A stretch of DNA of 15,127 nt from Jatrophihabitans sp. (GCA_025966255.1 JAOPVG010000344.1:1-15127), one strand, 5' to 3'. Shown: positions 1 to 7,200, counted from the stretch's first letter. Notes: a model not told the origin generated them from the sequence alone. Numbers and translations are program-made.

Positions 1-312
1 GGGTTCGGCCTGCTCGGGCATCTGTACAAGATGGCGCGCGCTTCGGGGGTGTCGGCGGTCATCGACGCGGCCGCCGTTCCGTACCTGGACGGCGCGCGGG
101 ATTCCTTGCAGGCCGGCTACGTCAGCGGCGGGACCAAGCGCAACCTCGACTGGGTGCGCCCGCATCTGACGTCGGCCGTCGGGGAGAACGAGCTGTTGCT
201 CCTGGCCGACGCCCAGACCAGCGGTGGGCTGCTGCTCGTCGGGGAGATCCCTGGGGCGCCGGTGATCGGCGAAATCGTCCCGCGCGGGGAGCAGGTACTG
301 ATCGTGCGGTGA
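1..312 (+). CDS. selD: Selenide, water dikinase (selenophosphate synthetase), C-terminal part
   Basis: This is the last 103 residues of SelD, open from base 1, with the N-terminus outside the window. SelD makes selenophosphate from selenide and ATP in the cytoplasm; selenophosphate is the selenium donor for selenocysteine-tRNA, and in some bacteria for selenouridine or a labile selenium cofactor of molybdenum hydroxylases. Family signatures visible are GFGLLGHLYKMA (visible residues 1-12), SGGTKRN (42-48) and DAQTSGGLLL (70-79), and the protein ends shortly after, as the family does. The ATP- and selenium-binding N-terminal half, including the usual Cys/Sec, cannot be seen. A 126-bp gap separates it from the molybdenum hydroxylase genes on the same strand. 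A formate dehydrogenase that could use selenocysteine lies about 11 kb to the right. The family call is secure. Confidence 0.93.
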   Translation, partial: GFGLLGHLYKMARASGVSAVIDAAAVPYLDGARDSLQAGYVSGGTKRNLDWVRPHLTSAVGENELLLLADAQTSGGLLLVGEIPGAPVIGEIVPRGEQVLIVR

Positions 313-362
313 TCCCGGCGGACGGAGAACGGGCCAACCCGGCAGACGTCACCTTTGGGCAA

Positions 363-381
363 CGACTGGCCAGATCAGTCG
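363..381. promoter_or_regulatory. Inverted repeat upstream of molybdenum hydroxylase operon
   Basis: Six-base arms CGACTG and CAGTCG are separated by 7 bp in the 126-bp selD-hydroxylase gap. The 19-bp size is typical of operators for dimeric repressors. The adjacent TetR-family protein is one candidate binder, but this is inference only. No convincing -35/-10 pair was recognised in this gap; TACCGT at 402-407 is a weak -10 candidate. Confidence 0.35.
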
Positions 382-405
382 AAGTCGGGTCTCTCTGTTG
401 ATACC

Positions 406-417
406 GTTCGGCCGAAC
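406..417. promoter_or_regulatory. Perfect 12-bp palindrome near the hydroxylase ribosome site
   Basis: GTTCGGCCGAAC is a perfect palindrome ending 9 bp before the Shine-Dalgarno sequence of the small-subunit gene. It overlaps the weak -10 candidate at 402-407. With the flanking C it contains CCGTTC, which also occurs at 3981-3986 upstream of the tetR-family gene. This might reflect a shared half-site, or chance in GC-rich DNA. Confidence 0.35.
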
Positions 418-425
418 TCGATCTT

Positions 426-432
426 GGGAGAG
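426..432 (+). promoter_or_regulatory. Ribosome binding site fixing the small-subunit start
   Basis: GGGAGAG lies 6 bases before the ATG at 439. It supports that start over an in-frame upstream codon at 355, whose extra 28 residues match nothing expected in the family. Confidence 0.7.
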
Positions 433-438
433 CGGCAC

Positions 439-960
439 ATGGGACAGAAGACAATCAGGCTGAACGGCAAGAAGCGGAAGGTTTCCGTACCCGACGACTC
501 CCAACAATTGCTATACGTGCTCCGCGAACAACTCGACCAGCAGGGACCGAAGTTCGGATGCGGGGTGGCCCAATGCGGTGCCTGCACCGTGCTCGTGGAC
601 GGAAAGATCGTCCGCTCGTGCGTCACGCCGCTGTCGTCGGTCGCCGACGGAGCCGATGTCAGCACGCTGGACGGCTTGGCCACCGACGACGATGACGACC
701 TGCATCCGCTGCAGAGAGCGTTCCTCGACAAGCAGGCCGGTCAGTGCGCGTTCTGCGTCAACGGCATGGTTATGGGCGCCCTCGGCTGGCTCCAGGGGCG
801 CATCGATACCGGAAACCGCTCGGTGCCGGAGCCGCGCGAGGTCGCCGACTATCTATCGGGTGCGACACCCGAGTCCACGCTCAACTACATCTGTAGGTGC
901 GGCTCACACCCGCGCATCGTCGAGGCGATCTGCGCCGCAGCCGGGAAGATGGTCAAGTGA
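439..960 (+). CDS. (2Fe-2S)-binding small subunit of an IorA-type molybdenum hydroxylase
   Basis: This 173-residue protein carries two [2Fe-2S] clusters that pass electrons from the molybdenum site of the partner subunit. The N-terminal plant-ferredoxin-type domain has Cys41, Cys46, Cys49 and Cys61 in a C-x4-C-x2-C-x11-C pattern. The C-terminal helical domain has Cys103-x2-Cys106 and the YICRCG motif with Cys152 and Cys154. Length and layout fit the small subunits of isoquinoline 1-oxidoreductase, nicotinate dehydrogenase and CO dehydrogenase. The region between the two C-terminal cysteine pairs is longer than usual. The stop overlaps the large-subunit start by 4 bp (GTGA), so the two are translationally coupled. 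It has no signal peptide and would have to be exported bound to its Tat-targeted partner. The substrate cannot be told from sequence. Confidence 0.9.
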   Translation: MGQKTIRLNGKKRKVSVPDDSQQLLYVLREQLDQQGPKFGCGVAQCGACTVLVDGKIVRSCVTPLSSVADGADVSTLDGLATDDDDDLHPLQRAFLDKQAGQCAFCVNGMVMGALGWLQGRIDTGNRSVPEPREVADYLSGATPESTLNYICRCGSHPRIVEAICAAAGKMVK

Positions 961-3269
961 CCGCGCGGGTCTCGCGCCGCAGCTTCCTCGCCGGCGGCAG
1001 CTCTCTCGTCGTCGGATTCACCCTGCTAGGCGGCCTCGACCGCGCCGAGGCCGCGAACCCGAACGGACTGCTTCGCATCAATCCCACCGCGCCCGCGTCG
1101 ACCACCGAAGCGTGGCTTGTGCTGACGCCCGGGGCTACTACCGTCTACAGCGGGAAGGTCGAACTCGGCACCGGCGTGCAGACGGCGCTCACCCAGATCG
1201 TCGCCGAGGAACTCCGCCTCAGGATGAGCGACGTGCAGTTCGTGCAGGGCGACACGGTGCTGGTCCCGAGCCAGGGCTTCACCGCCGGTAGCAAGACGTT
1301 GCAGCAGGGCGCAGTGACGCTGCGGCAGGCGGCCGCCACCGCCTACGCCGCGCTGCTGAACCTGGCTGCGCACTACCTCCGCGTCGACCCGAGCAGGCTG
1401 GTCGCGCACGAAGGGCGCTTCCGGATCGCCCAGAGGGAAACCAGCGTGTCCTACCGGAAGCTCCTCCGTGGGACGAACACCGTCCTGCCGCTCAACACTT
1501 CGGCTCCGCAGGTCGCACCCGTCGACTACCGGATAGTCGGTACCGATGCCGATCGCGTCGACCTCCCGGCCAAGCTCACGGCGCAGTTCCGGTACACCAC
1601 CGACGTCACGGTCCCCGGGATGCTGCACGGCCGCGTAGTCCGTCCGTCGGGCCGCAACGCGAACTTCAACTCGATCGGCAACGTGGACCGCGCCCAGGCC
1701 ATCCCCGGCTTCGTCCGCGTTGTGCAGATCGGCAACTTCGTCGGGGTGGTCGCGACGTCGGAATGGGCAGCAGCTCGCGCCGCGAACCCGACGACCGGCA
1801 TCACGGTCAGTTGGACGCCGGGCCCCGCGCTGGTCAACGAAGCCAGCCTGCCAACCGCGTTGCGCGATCCCGCGAACCAGTACAAGGCCACGGTCGAACT
1901 GGACACCGGCGACGTGGACGCTGCCTTCGCCTCCGCCGCCAAGGTGTACCAGGCGTCCTACTTCAGCCCGTTCCACATGCACGGCGCCGTCGGTGCATCG
2001 AGCGCGGTGGCCGACGTCCGGCCGGCGCCCGACGCGTCCGGCATCCAGGCAACGGTGTGGTCGGGGACGCAGGGCGTCAACAATCTGCGCGGCGCGATCT
2101 CCGGCCTGCTCGGTATCAGTGCCCCGGCCGTCCGCGTCCTCTATACCGAGGCCGCAGGCTGCTACGGGCACAACGGTGCCGACGACGCCGCAGCGGACGC
2201 CGCCCTGCTCTCGCAGATCGTCGGCAAACCGGTGCGTGTCCAGTGGACGCGGCAGAACGAGCACGGCTGGGAGCCGCTCGGCCCGGCGCAGGCCCACGAC
2301 ATGCGCGGCGTCGTGAGCGGCGCCGGCATCACGGCCTGGATGCACACCATCTACGCGGCCACGCACGGCAGCCGGCCGAGTGCCACCAACGCCGGCACCC
2401 TGCTGGCCGGCCAGTTCATCGGCAAGCTGCCCGACCCGCTGCCCAGCAGTGCCGGCGACGCGTCCGGGCGAAATAGCGAGGTCACGTACACGTTCGCGAA
2501 CCAACGGATGGAAGCCCATCTGGTGAAGAGCTTCGTCACGACCGGACCGACGTCGGCGACTCCGGCGACGCCGCTGGTGCACCTGTTGCCGCGCTCGTCG
2601 TCGCTTCGCTCGCTCGGCGGGCTGTCGAACACGTTCGCCAACGAGTCGTTCTTCGACGAGCTCGCACTCGCGGGCGGCTTCGACCCGTTCCAGCTTCGGC
2701 TCGACTCGCTCACCGACCCGCGGGCCCTCTCCGTACTGGACGCGATCAAGCCCGCGTGGCGGTCGCGTCCGCGCGGCGGCAACGGGGTCGGTGCGGGAGT
2801 CGCGTACCAGCAGTACGAGCTGGTGAACGCATACGTCGCGACTTATGTCGAGGTAGCGGTGGACGCGGCCAGCGGCAAGATCTCGGTGCAGCGCGTGGTG
2901 GTTGCGCACGACTGCGGACTGATCATCAATCCCGACGGGCTGCGCCACCAGATCGAGGGCAACGTGATCCAGGGGATCAGCCGCACCCTCAAGGAGGAGG
3001 TCCACTACGCCGGCGACGCGATCACAACGTTGTTATGGGCGGCGCCTCCTGGGACGTCCGCGCCGGCCTACTCGGTGATCCGGTTCAACGAGGTGCCCCC
3101 GATCGAGACGATCCTCGTCGACCGGCCCGACCAGCCGGTACTCGGCGCGGGCGAGCCGGCCATCGGCACGATGGCCGCAGCGATCGGTAACGCCGTCTTC
3201 GCGGCCTGCGGAGCCCGATTGCGAACGCTGCCGATGACGGCGGAGCGGGTGAAGGCCGCCCTCCCGTAG
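957..3269 (+). CDS. Tat-exported molybdopterin large subunit (IorB/xanthine dehydrogenase family)
   Basis: This 770-residue catalytic subunit belongs to the molybdenum hydroxylases, which add a water-derived oxygen to aldehydes or N-heterocycles. The GTG at 957 is chosen because it gives a twin-arginine signal: SRRSFLA at residues 6-12, a hydrophobic stretch, and a likely cut after Ala-Glu-Ala at 30-32. An upstream in-frame GTG at 897 lies inside the small-subunit gene and would bury the signal. Family motifs include GTGVQTALTQIVAEEL (71-86), GCYGHNGADD (from about 401) and, near the end, GAGEPAIG with Glu733 at the position of the catalytic glutamate. The length matches IorB. No FAD-subunit gene is adjacent, so electrons probably go to a cytochrome or quinone rather than NAD. 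The converging TetR gene starts its 3' end 33 bp downstream. The family call is secure; the substrate is unknown. Confidence 0.9.
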   Translation: MTARVSRRSFLAGGSSLVVGFTLLGGLDRAEAANPNGLLRINPTAPASTTEAWLVLTPGATTVYSGKVELGTGVQTALTQIVAEELRLRMSDVQFVQGDTVLVPSQGFTAGSKTLQQGAVTLRQAAATAYAALLNLAAHYLRVDPSRLVAHEGRFRIAQRETSVSYRKLLRGTNTVLPLNTSAPQVAPVDYRIVGTDADRVDLPAKLTAQFRYTTDVTVPGMLHGRVVRPSGRNANFNSIGNVDRAQAIPGFVRVVQIGNFVGVVATSEWAAARAANPTTGITVSWTPGPALVNEASLPTALRDPANQYKATVELDTGDVDAAFASAAKVYQASYFSPFHMHGAVGASSAVADVRPAPDASGIQATVWSGTQGVNNLRGAISGLLGISAPAVRVLYTEAAGCYGHNGADDAAADAALLSQIVGKPVRVQWTRQNEHGWEPLGPAQAHDMRGVVSGAGITAWMHTIYAATHGSRPSATNAGTLLAGQFIGKLPDPLPSSAGDASGRNSEVTYTFANQRMEAHLVKSFVTTGPTSATPATPLVHLLPRSSSLRSLGGLSNTFANESFFDELALAGGFDPFQLRLDSLTDPRALSVLDAIKPAWRSRPRGGNGVGAGVAYQQYELVNAYVATYVEVAVDAASGKISVQRVVVAHDCGLIINPDGLRHQIEGNVIQGISRTLKEEVHYAGDAITTLLWAAPPGTSAPAYSVIRFNEVPPIETILVDRPDQPVLGAGEPAIGTMAAAIGNAVFAACGARLRTLPMTAERVKAALP

Positions 3270-3302
3270 CCGGCTGGGAAGTCGCGGTCGGTCGCCCGAT
3301 TG

Positions 3303-3950
3303 CTACCGGGTCCACCGAGCGCCGAGTTCGGCTTCGGACGCAGGTGGGCCGGGGAGCACGCTGGGTATCGGTCCGCTCGAGGATGTGTGCAGCGACTGCA
3401 GCACGAGCGCGAGGTAGCGCCGCCGCAGTTCCTTCGCTCGGTCGGGCCCGCCGAGGTCGACCATCATGAGGAGCTCCAGGACGAGCACGACGTCCGCGGT
3501 CGTGACGTCCTTGCGCAGCGCCTTCGCGCGTTGGGTGCGGCGGTGCAGCCGGGTGTAGAGCTCGCCCGTCTCGGTGGCCAGGGCGGTCAGCTCGGGCGTG
3601 GGGGAGAAGGAACCGGCGATGCGCTGAGCGAGCCCCTGGCTCTGCCCGTCGAGGACCCGGGCCAGGCATTGCGTGTAGGACGTCCACGCATCGCCGGTGT
3701 CGGCCAATGCGATCTCGAGCTCGCGTTTGAACCGAGTCAGACCGTCCCGTGCGAGCGCCTGGAGCAGGTGCTCCTTGTTCTCGTAACGGCGGTAGAGCGC
3801 GCTGATGCCGACGCCGGCGTGGGCGGCCACCGCCGAGATCGGCGCGCCGGGGTCGGCCAGGAAGACTTCGCGGGCCGAGTCCAGGATCCGCTCGTCGTTG
3901 CGCGCAGCCTCGGCGCGGCGGCCGCTCAGTGGTCCGACGACGTCCGACAT
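3303..3950 (-). CDS. TetR-family transcriptional regulator
   Basis: This 215-residue protein has a typical TetR N-terminal DNA-binding domain at residues 20-65: a RILDSAREVF helix, then ISAVAAHAGVGISALYRRY containing the helix-turn-helix, then ENKEHLL. The remainder is a divergent all-helical ligand-binding domain, and no ligand can be assigned. The gene converges on the molybdenum hydroxylase operon and lies 67 bp after the DasR-like gene on the same strand. Few Shine-Dalgarno bases precede the ATG. TATTCT, a fair -10 box, ends 6 bases before it, so the transcript may be leaderless. An inverted repeat just upstream could be its own operator. Control of the hydroxylase genes is suggested only by proximity. 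Confidence 0.88.
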   Translation of the reverse strand: MSDVVGPLSGRRAEAARNDERILDSAREVFLADPGAPISAVAAHAGVGISALYRRYENKEHLLQALARDGLTRFKRELEIALADTGDAWTSYTQCLARVLDGQSQGLAQRIAGSFSPTPELTALATETGELYTRLHRRTQRAKALRKDVTTADVVLVLELLMMVDLGGPDRAKELRRRYLALVLQSLHTSSSGPIPSVLPGPPASEAELGARWTR

Positions 3951-3966
3951 GACCCGAGAATAGCAT

Positions 3967-3983
3967 CGGAACAGTTCATTCCG
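3967..3983. promoter_or_regulatory. Candidate TetR operator upstream of the tetR-family gene
   Basis: CGGAA and TTCCG arms with a 7-bp spacer form a 17-bp imperfect palindrome. It lies 16 bp upstream of the regulator start, just upstream of its likely -10 box. A second small palindrome, GAACaGTTC, overlaps the left half. Size and position suit autorepression by a TetR dimer, which is inferred rather than shown. Confidence 0.4.
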
Positions 3984-4017
3984 TTCTGCTAGTTTGCGGG
4001 AGGCGCGCCGTCAGTAC

Positions 4018-4797
4018 TCACTCCTGTCGGTGCGCGGAGAGGCGGGCGACGAACGTATAGCGGTCGCCGCGGTACCAGCTGCGTACGTACTCGATCGGCT
4101 GGCCGTCGACGTCGAAGCTGTGCCGGCCCAGGAGGAGGATCGGTGAGCCGGTGTCGACGCCGAGGAGGTCGGCCTCGCGCGGCGACGCCGACGCGGTCTC
4201 GATCGTCTCCTCGGCCTCGACCGGCTGCACACCGTAGTTCTCCGCAAGCACCCCGTACAGCGACGACTTCTTGCGCAGCTCGGGGATCAGGCCCGGGAAG
4301 CGGGCCGCGGACAGGTGCGACGTCTCGACCGCCATCGGCGTGTCGTCGACGAGGCGTAACCGCTCGATGAAATACGTCGACGCGCCCACGCGAAGGCCGA
4401 GCCGGGCCGCGATGCCCTCGTCGGCGCGGGTACGGGTCGCTTCGAGCAGCCGGGTGCTGGTCGAGTAACCGCTGGCCGAGGCTTGCTCGGTGAAGCTCGT
4501 CATCTGCAGCGGCCAAGTGATCTTCGGCTCGGCCACGTAGGTGCCCGATCCGTGCCGGCGCACCAATCGACCCTCACCGACCAGCTCCGAGAGCGCTCGC
4601 CGCACGGTCGTACGCGACGTGCCGAGCTCGACGGTGAGTACCCGCTCGGTCGGGACCAGGGTGCCAGGCGGAAGCGCGGCGATCAGATCGAGCAGGTGCC
4701 GCTTGACGAGGTAGTACTTCGGCTCGCGCGACGCTGCCCGCTCACTCGCCACCACGACCACCGAAACCTCCATCGCACTGTCGAGCCCTGTAGACAT
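4018..4797 (-). CDS. dasR: DasR-like GntR/HutC-family repressor of amino-sugar genes
   Basis: This 259-residue cytoplasmic regulator has a GntR winged helix at residues 27-90 (PKYYLVKRHLLDLI, then SRTTVRRALSELVGEGRL, ending GSGTYVAEPK). A UTRA effector domain follows at about 96-252 (IERLRL, AVETSHLSAARFPGL, AEETIETASASPREADLLG, RSWYRGDRYTFVARL). These stretches closely resemble Streptomyces DasR as I recall it. DasR binds dre sites and is released by glucosamine-6-phosphate or GlcNAc-6-phosphate. The neighbourhood agrees: NagZ, MurQ and a DasABC-type importer with dre-like sites on their promoters. The start is uncertain. ATG at 4797 gives an N-terminus beginning MST, as in DasR, but has no Shine-Dalgarno and overlaps a dre-like site, suggesting autoregulation. 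ATG at 4773 (251 residues) and 4842 (274 residues) are alternatives. Confidence 0.88.
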   Translation of the reverse strand: MSTGLDSAMEVSVVVVASERAASREPKYYLVKRHLLDLIAALPPGTLVPTERVLTVELGTSRTTVRRALSELVGEGRLVRRHGSGTYVAEPKITWPLQMTSFTEQASASGYSTSTRLLEATRTRADEGIAARLGLRVGASTYFIERLRLVDDTPMAVETSHLSAARFPGLIPELRKKSSLYGVLAENYGVQPVEAEETIETASASPREADLLGVDTGSPILLLGRHSFDVDGQPIEYVRSWYRGDRYTFVARLSAHRQE

Positions 4798-4811
4798 TGG
4801 TTTACACGATT
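4796..4811. promoter_or_regulatory. DasR-type operator (dre-like site) 1
   Basis: Read on the minus strand this is AATCGTGTAAACCAAT, one of four 16-bp sites in the window sharing the pattern A-N-T-N-G-T-N-T-A-R-N-C-C-A-A-T. It touches the -35 box of the rightward nagZ promoter and the presumed start of the leftward dasR gene, so bound repressor could act on both. The similarity to the Streptomyces dre core TGGTCTAGACCA is partial; this is the weakest of the four sites. Confidence 0.65.
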
Positions 4812-4839
4812 GACAAGGCACCAGCGAGCACGACATGCT
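4810..4839 (+). promoter_or_regulatory. Probable promoter of nagZ-murQ
   Basis: TTGACA at 4810-4815 is a perfect -35 box. With an 18-bp spacer, CATGCT at 4834-4839 is a modest -10 box. The predicted RNA start near 4846 falls inside dre-like site 2, and the -35 box overlaps site 1. This is a standard repression layout, and it implies that translation of nagZ begins downstream at 4878. Confidence 0.6.
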
Positions 4840-4842
4840 CAA

Positions 4843-4858
4843 AGTTGTCTAGTCCAAT
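4843..4858. promoter_or_regulatory. DasR-type operator (dre-like site) 2
   Basis: AGTTGTCTAGTCCAAT matches the shared 16-bp pattern, with a core like dre. It covers the predicted RNA start of the nagZ promoter, 20 bp before the chosen nagZ start codon. Its centre is 47 bp from that of site 1. Confidence 0.72.
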
Positions 4859-4877
4859 TCGAGACCGAGCAGGTGCG

Positions 4878-6305
4878 GTGCAGCAATCCGAACGGGAAAT
4901 TCGTCGCCTCGCGCTGTCGTGCCTGTTGCTCAGCTTCGTCGGACCGGTACCGCCGCAATGGTTGCTCGACGCGCTCGCCGAAGGGCTCGGTGGCGTCGTG
5001 CTGTTCGGCTCCAACCTCGGGGACGGGAGGGGCGTTGCCGCGCTGAGCGCGAAGCTCCGCGAAACCGCCGGACACGACATCGTGCTGGCCCTGGACGAGG
5101 AGGGCGGCGACGTCACCCGGCTCGACACGGTGCGCGGCAGCAGCTCCCCGGGCGCCGCCGCCCTCGGTTATCTCGACGACCTGTCGGCGACCGAGGCTGT
5201 CTACCGCCACCTCGGGACGCGCTGTGCGCAGGCGGGCGTGACGCTGAACCTGGCCCCAGTGGCCGATGTCAACGTCGACCCGCTCAATCCGGTGATCGGC
5301 CTGCGCGCCTTCTCCGACGACAGTGACGTCGCGGCCCGGCAGGTCGGGGCGGCCGTACGCGGCATCGAGTCGACCGGCGTGGCCGCCTGCCTCAAGCACT
5401 TCCCCGGCCACGGCGCCACCCGGACCGATTCGCACCACGAGGTCGCCGTACTCGATCGCACCCGCGCCGAGATCGACGCGGTCGAGCTGGCCCCGTTCCG
5501 CGCCGGGATCGCCGCCGGCGCGCGCGCCGTGATGACCGCCCACCTCGTCGTCCCCGCGCTCGACCCGTCGGTACTGGCCACCGTGAGCGCGCCGATCAGC
5601 ACCGGGCTGCTGCGCGGCGAACTCGGTTTCGCCGGGGCCGTCGTCACCGACGCCCTCGAGATGCGCGCACTCGCCGGCACCATGGGGCTGGTCGAGGGAT
5701 TCGTCCAGGCCCTCATCGCCGGGGCCGACACCATCGAGACCGGCGCCCTCGACTACCCGGATCTGGTTGCCGCCATCCCGGCCGCGGTGAGCGCAGCACT
5801 TGCCGACGGACGGCTTACCCGCGAGCGTCTCGAAGATGCCGCCCGGCGCACGGCCGCGCTGGCCACGCCGCCGCGCGTAACCGAGGTACCGGCGCCCGAC
5901 CACGGCATCGCCGCACGCTGCCTCGAGGTGGTCGGCCGGCTGCCCGAGTTGCACCACCCGCTGGTCATCGAGTGCCGCACCCCGGGCGGAATGGCGTCGG
6001 GACTGTTGCCCTGGTCGGTGGGCGAACCACTCGCCGATCTCATGGCCGGGACCGAGGTCGTCCGCACCGACGAGACCGTCGACCTGAGTGACGATCGCGA
6101 CCTCGTGCTCGTAGTTCGCGATCCGCAACGGGCCGTCTGGCAGCTGCCGATGATCGAGGCCGCCAAGCGACACCGCCGCGCGGTCGTCGTCGACTGCGGC
6201 TGGCCGGCCCAGATAGCGGACGTTCCGGTGGTCCGCACGCGCGGCATCGCGCCCGGGCTGTTACGGGCCGCGGCCCATACCCTCGCTGCAGGAGGTAGAG
6301 CATGA
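4878..6305 (+). CDS. nagZ: Beta-N-acetylhexosaminidase, glycoside hydrolase family 3
   Basis: NagZ removes GlcNAc from muropeptide or chitin-type sugars through a glycosyl-enzyme intermediate. The 475-residue product has the full NagZ barrel: GGVVLFGSNL (38-47), DEEGG (73-77), TLNLAPVADVNVDPLNPVIG (122-141), KHFPGHG (173-179) and DSH (184-186), which holds the Asp-His acid/base dyad. VTDALEM (256-262) holds the nucleophile Asp258. A further C-terminal domain of about 120 residues follows. No signal peptide is seen, so it should act in the cytoplasm on imported sugars, unlike the secreted NagZ of Bacillus. GTG at 4878 is preferred because an in-frame ATG at 4797 lies within the promoter and operator. 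The start is preceded by a weak AGCAGG. The stop overlaps murQ by 4 bp (ATGA), indicating one operon. Chitobiose as substrate is also possible. Confidence 0.9.
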   Translation: MQQSEREIRRLALSCLLLSFVGPVPPQWLLDALAEGLGGVVLFGSNLGDGRGVAALSAKLRETAGHDIVLALDEEGGDVTRLDTVRGSSSPGAAALGYLDDLSATEAVYRHLGTRCAQAGVTLNLAPVADVNVDPLNPVIGLRAFSDDSDVAARQVGAAVRGIESTGVAACLKHFPGHGATRTDSHHEVAVLDRTRAEIDAVELAPFRAGIAAGARAVMTAHLVVPALDPSVLATVSAPISTGLLRGELGFAGAVVTDALEMRALAGTMGLVEGFVQALIAGADTIETGALDYPDLVAAIPAAVSAALADGRLTRERLEDAARRTAALATPPRVTEVPAPDHGIAARCLEVVGRLPELHHPLVIECRTPGGMASGLLPWSVGEPLADLMAGTEVVRTDETVDLSDDRDLVLVVRDPQRAVWQLPMIEAAKRHRRAVVVDCGWPAQIADVPVVRTRGIAPGLLRAAAHTLAAGGRA

Positions 6306-7153
6306 GCGACCTCGACCTGCTGCCCACCACCGAGGTCGTCAACCTGCTGCTCGAGGCCGAACGGCGCGTCGTCCCCGCAGCGCTGGCGGTGCACGAGCGG
6401 ATCGCGGCCGGCGCCGACCTGGTGGCCGATCAGCTCCGGGCCGGCGGTCGCGTCGTGTTCGTCGGGGCGGGGACGTCGGGCCGGATCGCGGTCGCCGAGG
6501 CGGCCGAGTTGCCGGGCACCTTCGGCCTGCCCCGCTCGGCTGTGGTGGCCCGAGTCGCCGGTGGTGCCGCCAGTACCGACCATGACGAGGACGACCTGTC
6601 GGGCGCGCAGCGCGATCTTGAGGACATCGCACTGACCGGGGCGGACGTGCTGATTGCCGTCGCCGCGAGCGGGTCGACGCCGTACACGCTCGCCCTCGGC
6701 CAGGCGGCGCACGCGGCCGGAGCGGCCGTTATTGCCGTGGTCAATGTGCCCGGGTCACCCCTGGGCGCGCTCGCCGACGTCGCCATCGAGATCGAGGTCG
6801 GTCCCGAGGTGCTGCGCGACTCGACCCGGCTCTCCGCGGGTACCGCGCAGAAGGTCGCGCTCAACGCACTCACGACCGCGGCGATGGTGCGGCTGGGACG
6901 GGTGCACGGCGATCTCATGCTCGACGTCGAGCCCGCGAACGCCAAGCTTCGGCGCCGGGCGGCCGGCATCGTCGCCGAGATCGCCGGCTGCGACTTCGGT
7001 ACGGCCGAGGCGGCACTGAGCGCCTGCGGCGACAGCGCCCGCGCCGCCGTGCTGCATCTCGTCCTCGGCGTCGATGCCGACTCCGCGCGGACCCGCGCCG
7101 CCGAGCATGCCTCGCTGCGCGCCGCGCTGGGCGACGACACGTCGCAACAGTAA
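6302..7153 (+). CDS. murQ: N-acetylmuramic acid 6-phosphate etherase
   Basis: MurQ cleaves the lactyl ether of MurNAc-6-phosphate to give GlcNAc-6-phosphate and D-lactate in cell-wall recycling. The 283-residue protein has the SIS sugar-phosphate fold: VGAGTSGRIAV (54-64), AVAASGSTPY (119-128) and DSTRLSAGTAQK (173-184), then LGRVHGDLMLDVEPANAKL (198-216) and the C-terminal helical domain with CGDSARAAVLHLVLGVDA. Glu69 aligns with E. coli Glu83. Glu96, aligned without gaps from the following DL, matches Glu114, so both catalytic glutamates appear present. It is about 15 residues shorter than E. coli MurQ, with a shorter N-terminus, a 4-residue deletion before Glu96, and AELPGTFG in place of SECPPTYG. 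Start: ATG with GGAGG at 6291-6295. Its product GlcNAc-6-P is a likely inducer source for DasR. It is somewhat divergent, so a related sugar-phosphate substrate cannot be excluded. Confidence 0.88.
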   Translation: MSDLDLLPTTEVVNLLLEAERRVVPAALAVHERIAAGADLVADQLRAGGRVVFVGAGTSGRIAVAEAAELPGTFGLPRSAVVARVAGGAASTDHDEDDLSGAQRDLEDIALTGADVLIAVAASGSTPYTLALGQAAHAAGAAVIAVVNVPGSPLGALADVAIEIEVGPEVLRDSTRLSAGTAQKVALNALTTAAMVRLGRVHGDLMLDVEPANAKLRRRAAGIVAEIAGCDFGTAEAALSACGDSARAAVLHLVLGVDADSARTRAAEHASLRAALGDDTSQQ

Positions 7154-7168
7154 AGGCGCGCCCACCTC

Positions 7169-7197
7169 TTGACAGCAGATTGGTCTAGCCCAATACT
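7169..7197 (+). promoter_or_regulatory. Promoter of dasABC
   Basis: TTGACA at 7169-7174, a 17-bp spacer, and AATACT at 7192-7197 (four of six matches to TATAAT) form a strong vegetative-type promoter in the 108-bp murQ-dasA gap. One dre-like site fills the spacer and a second begins 4 bp after the -10 box, predicting tight repression by DasR. Confidence 0.75.
7179..7194. promoter_or_regulatory. DasR-type operator (dre-like site) 3
   Basis: ATTGGTCTAGCCCAAT is the best dyad of the four sites: ATTGG and CCAAT arms around a TCTAGC centre. It sits between the -35 and -10 boxes of the dasA promoter, where bound repressor would exclude RNA polymerase. Confidence 0.85.
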
Positions 7198-7200
7198 TCG

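Noticed and set aside
1026..3005. A 659-codon open frame on the minus strand opposite the molybdenum hydroxylase large subunit.
   Set aside because: It is an Arg/Gly/Val-rich shadow created by high third-position GC; it has no recognisable domain, while the plus strand encodes a complete known enzyme.
4797..4877. ATG at 4797 as the nagZ start.
   Set aside because: It would put the promoter and both dre-like sites inside the coding region, and the added 27 residues match no part of the NagZ fold; GTG at 4878 fits better.
6302..7153. MurQ at first seemed to lack the second catalytic glutamate because the usual VEGAED motif is absent.
   Set aside because: Counting back from the conserved DL that follows, Glu96-Asp97 falls exactly at E. 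coli Glu114-Asp115 (9 residues from the Asp in both). The change is a 4-residue loop deletion, not loss of the residue.
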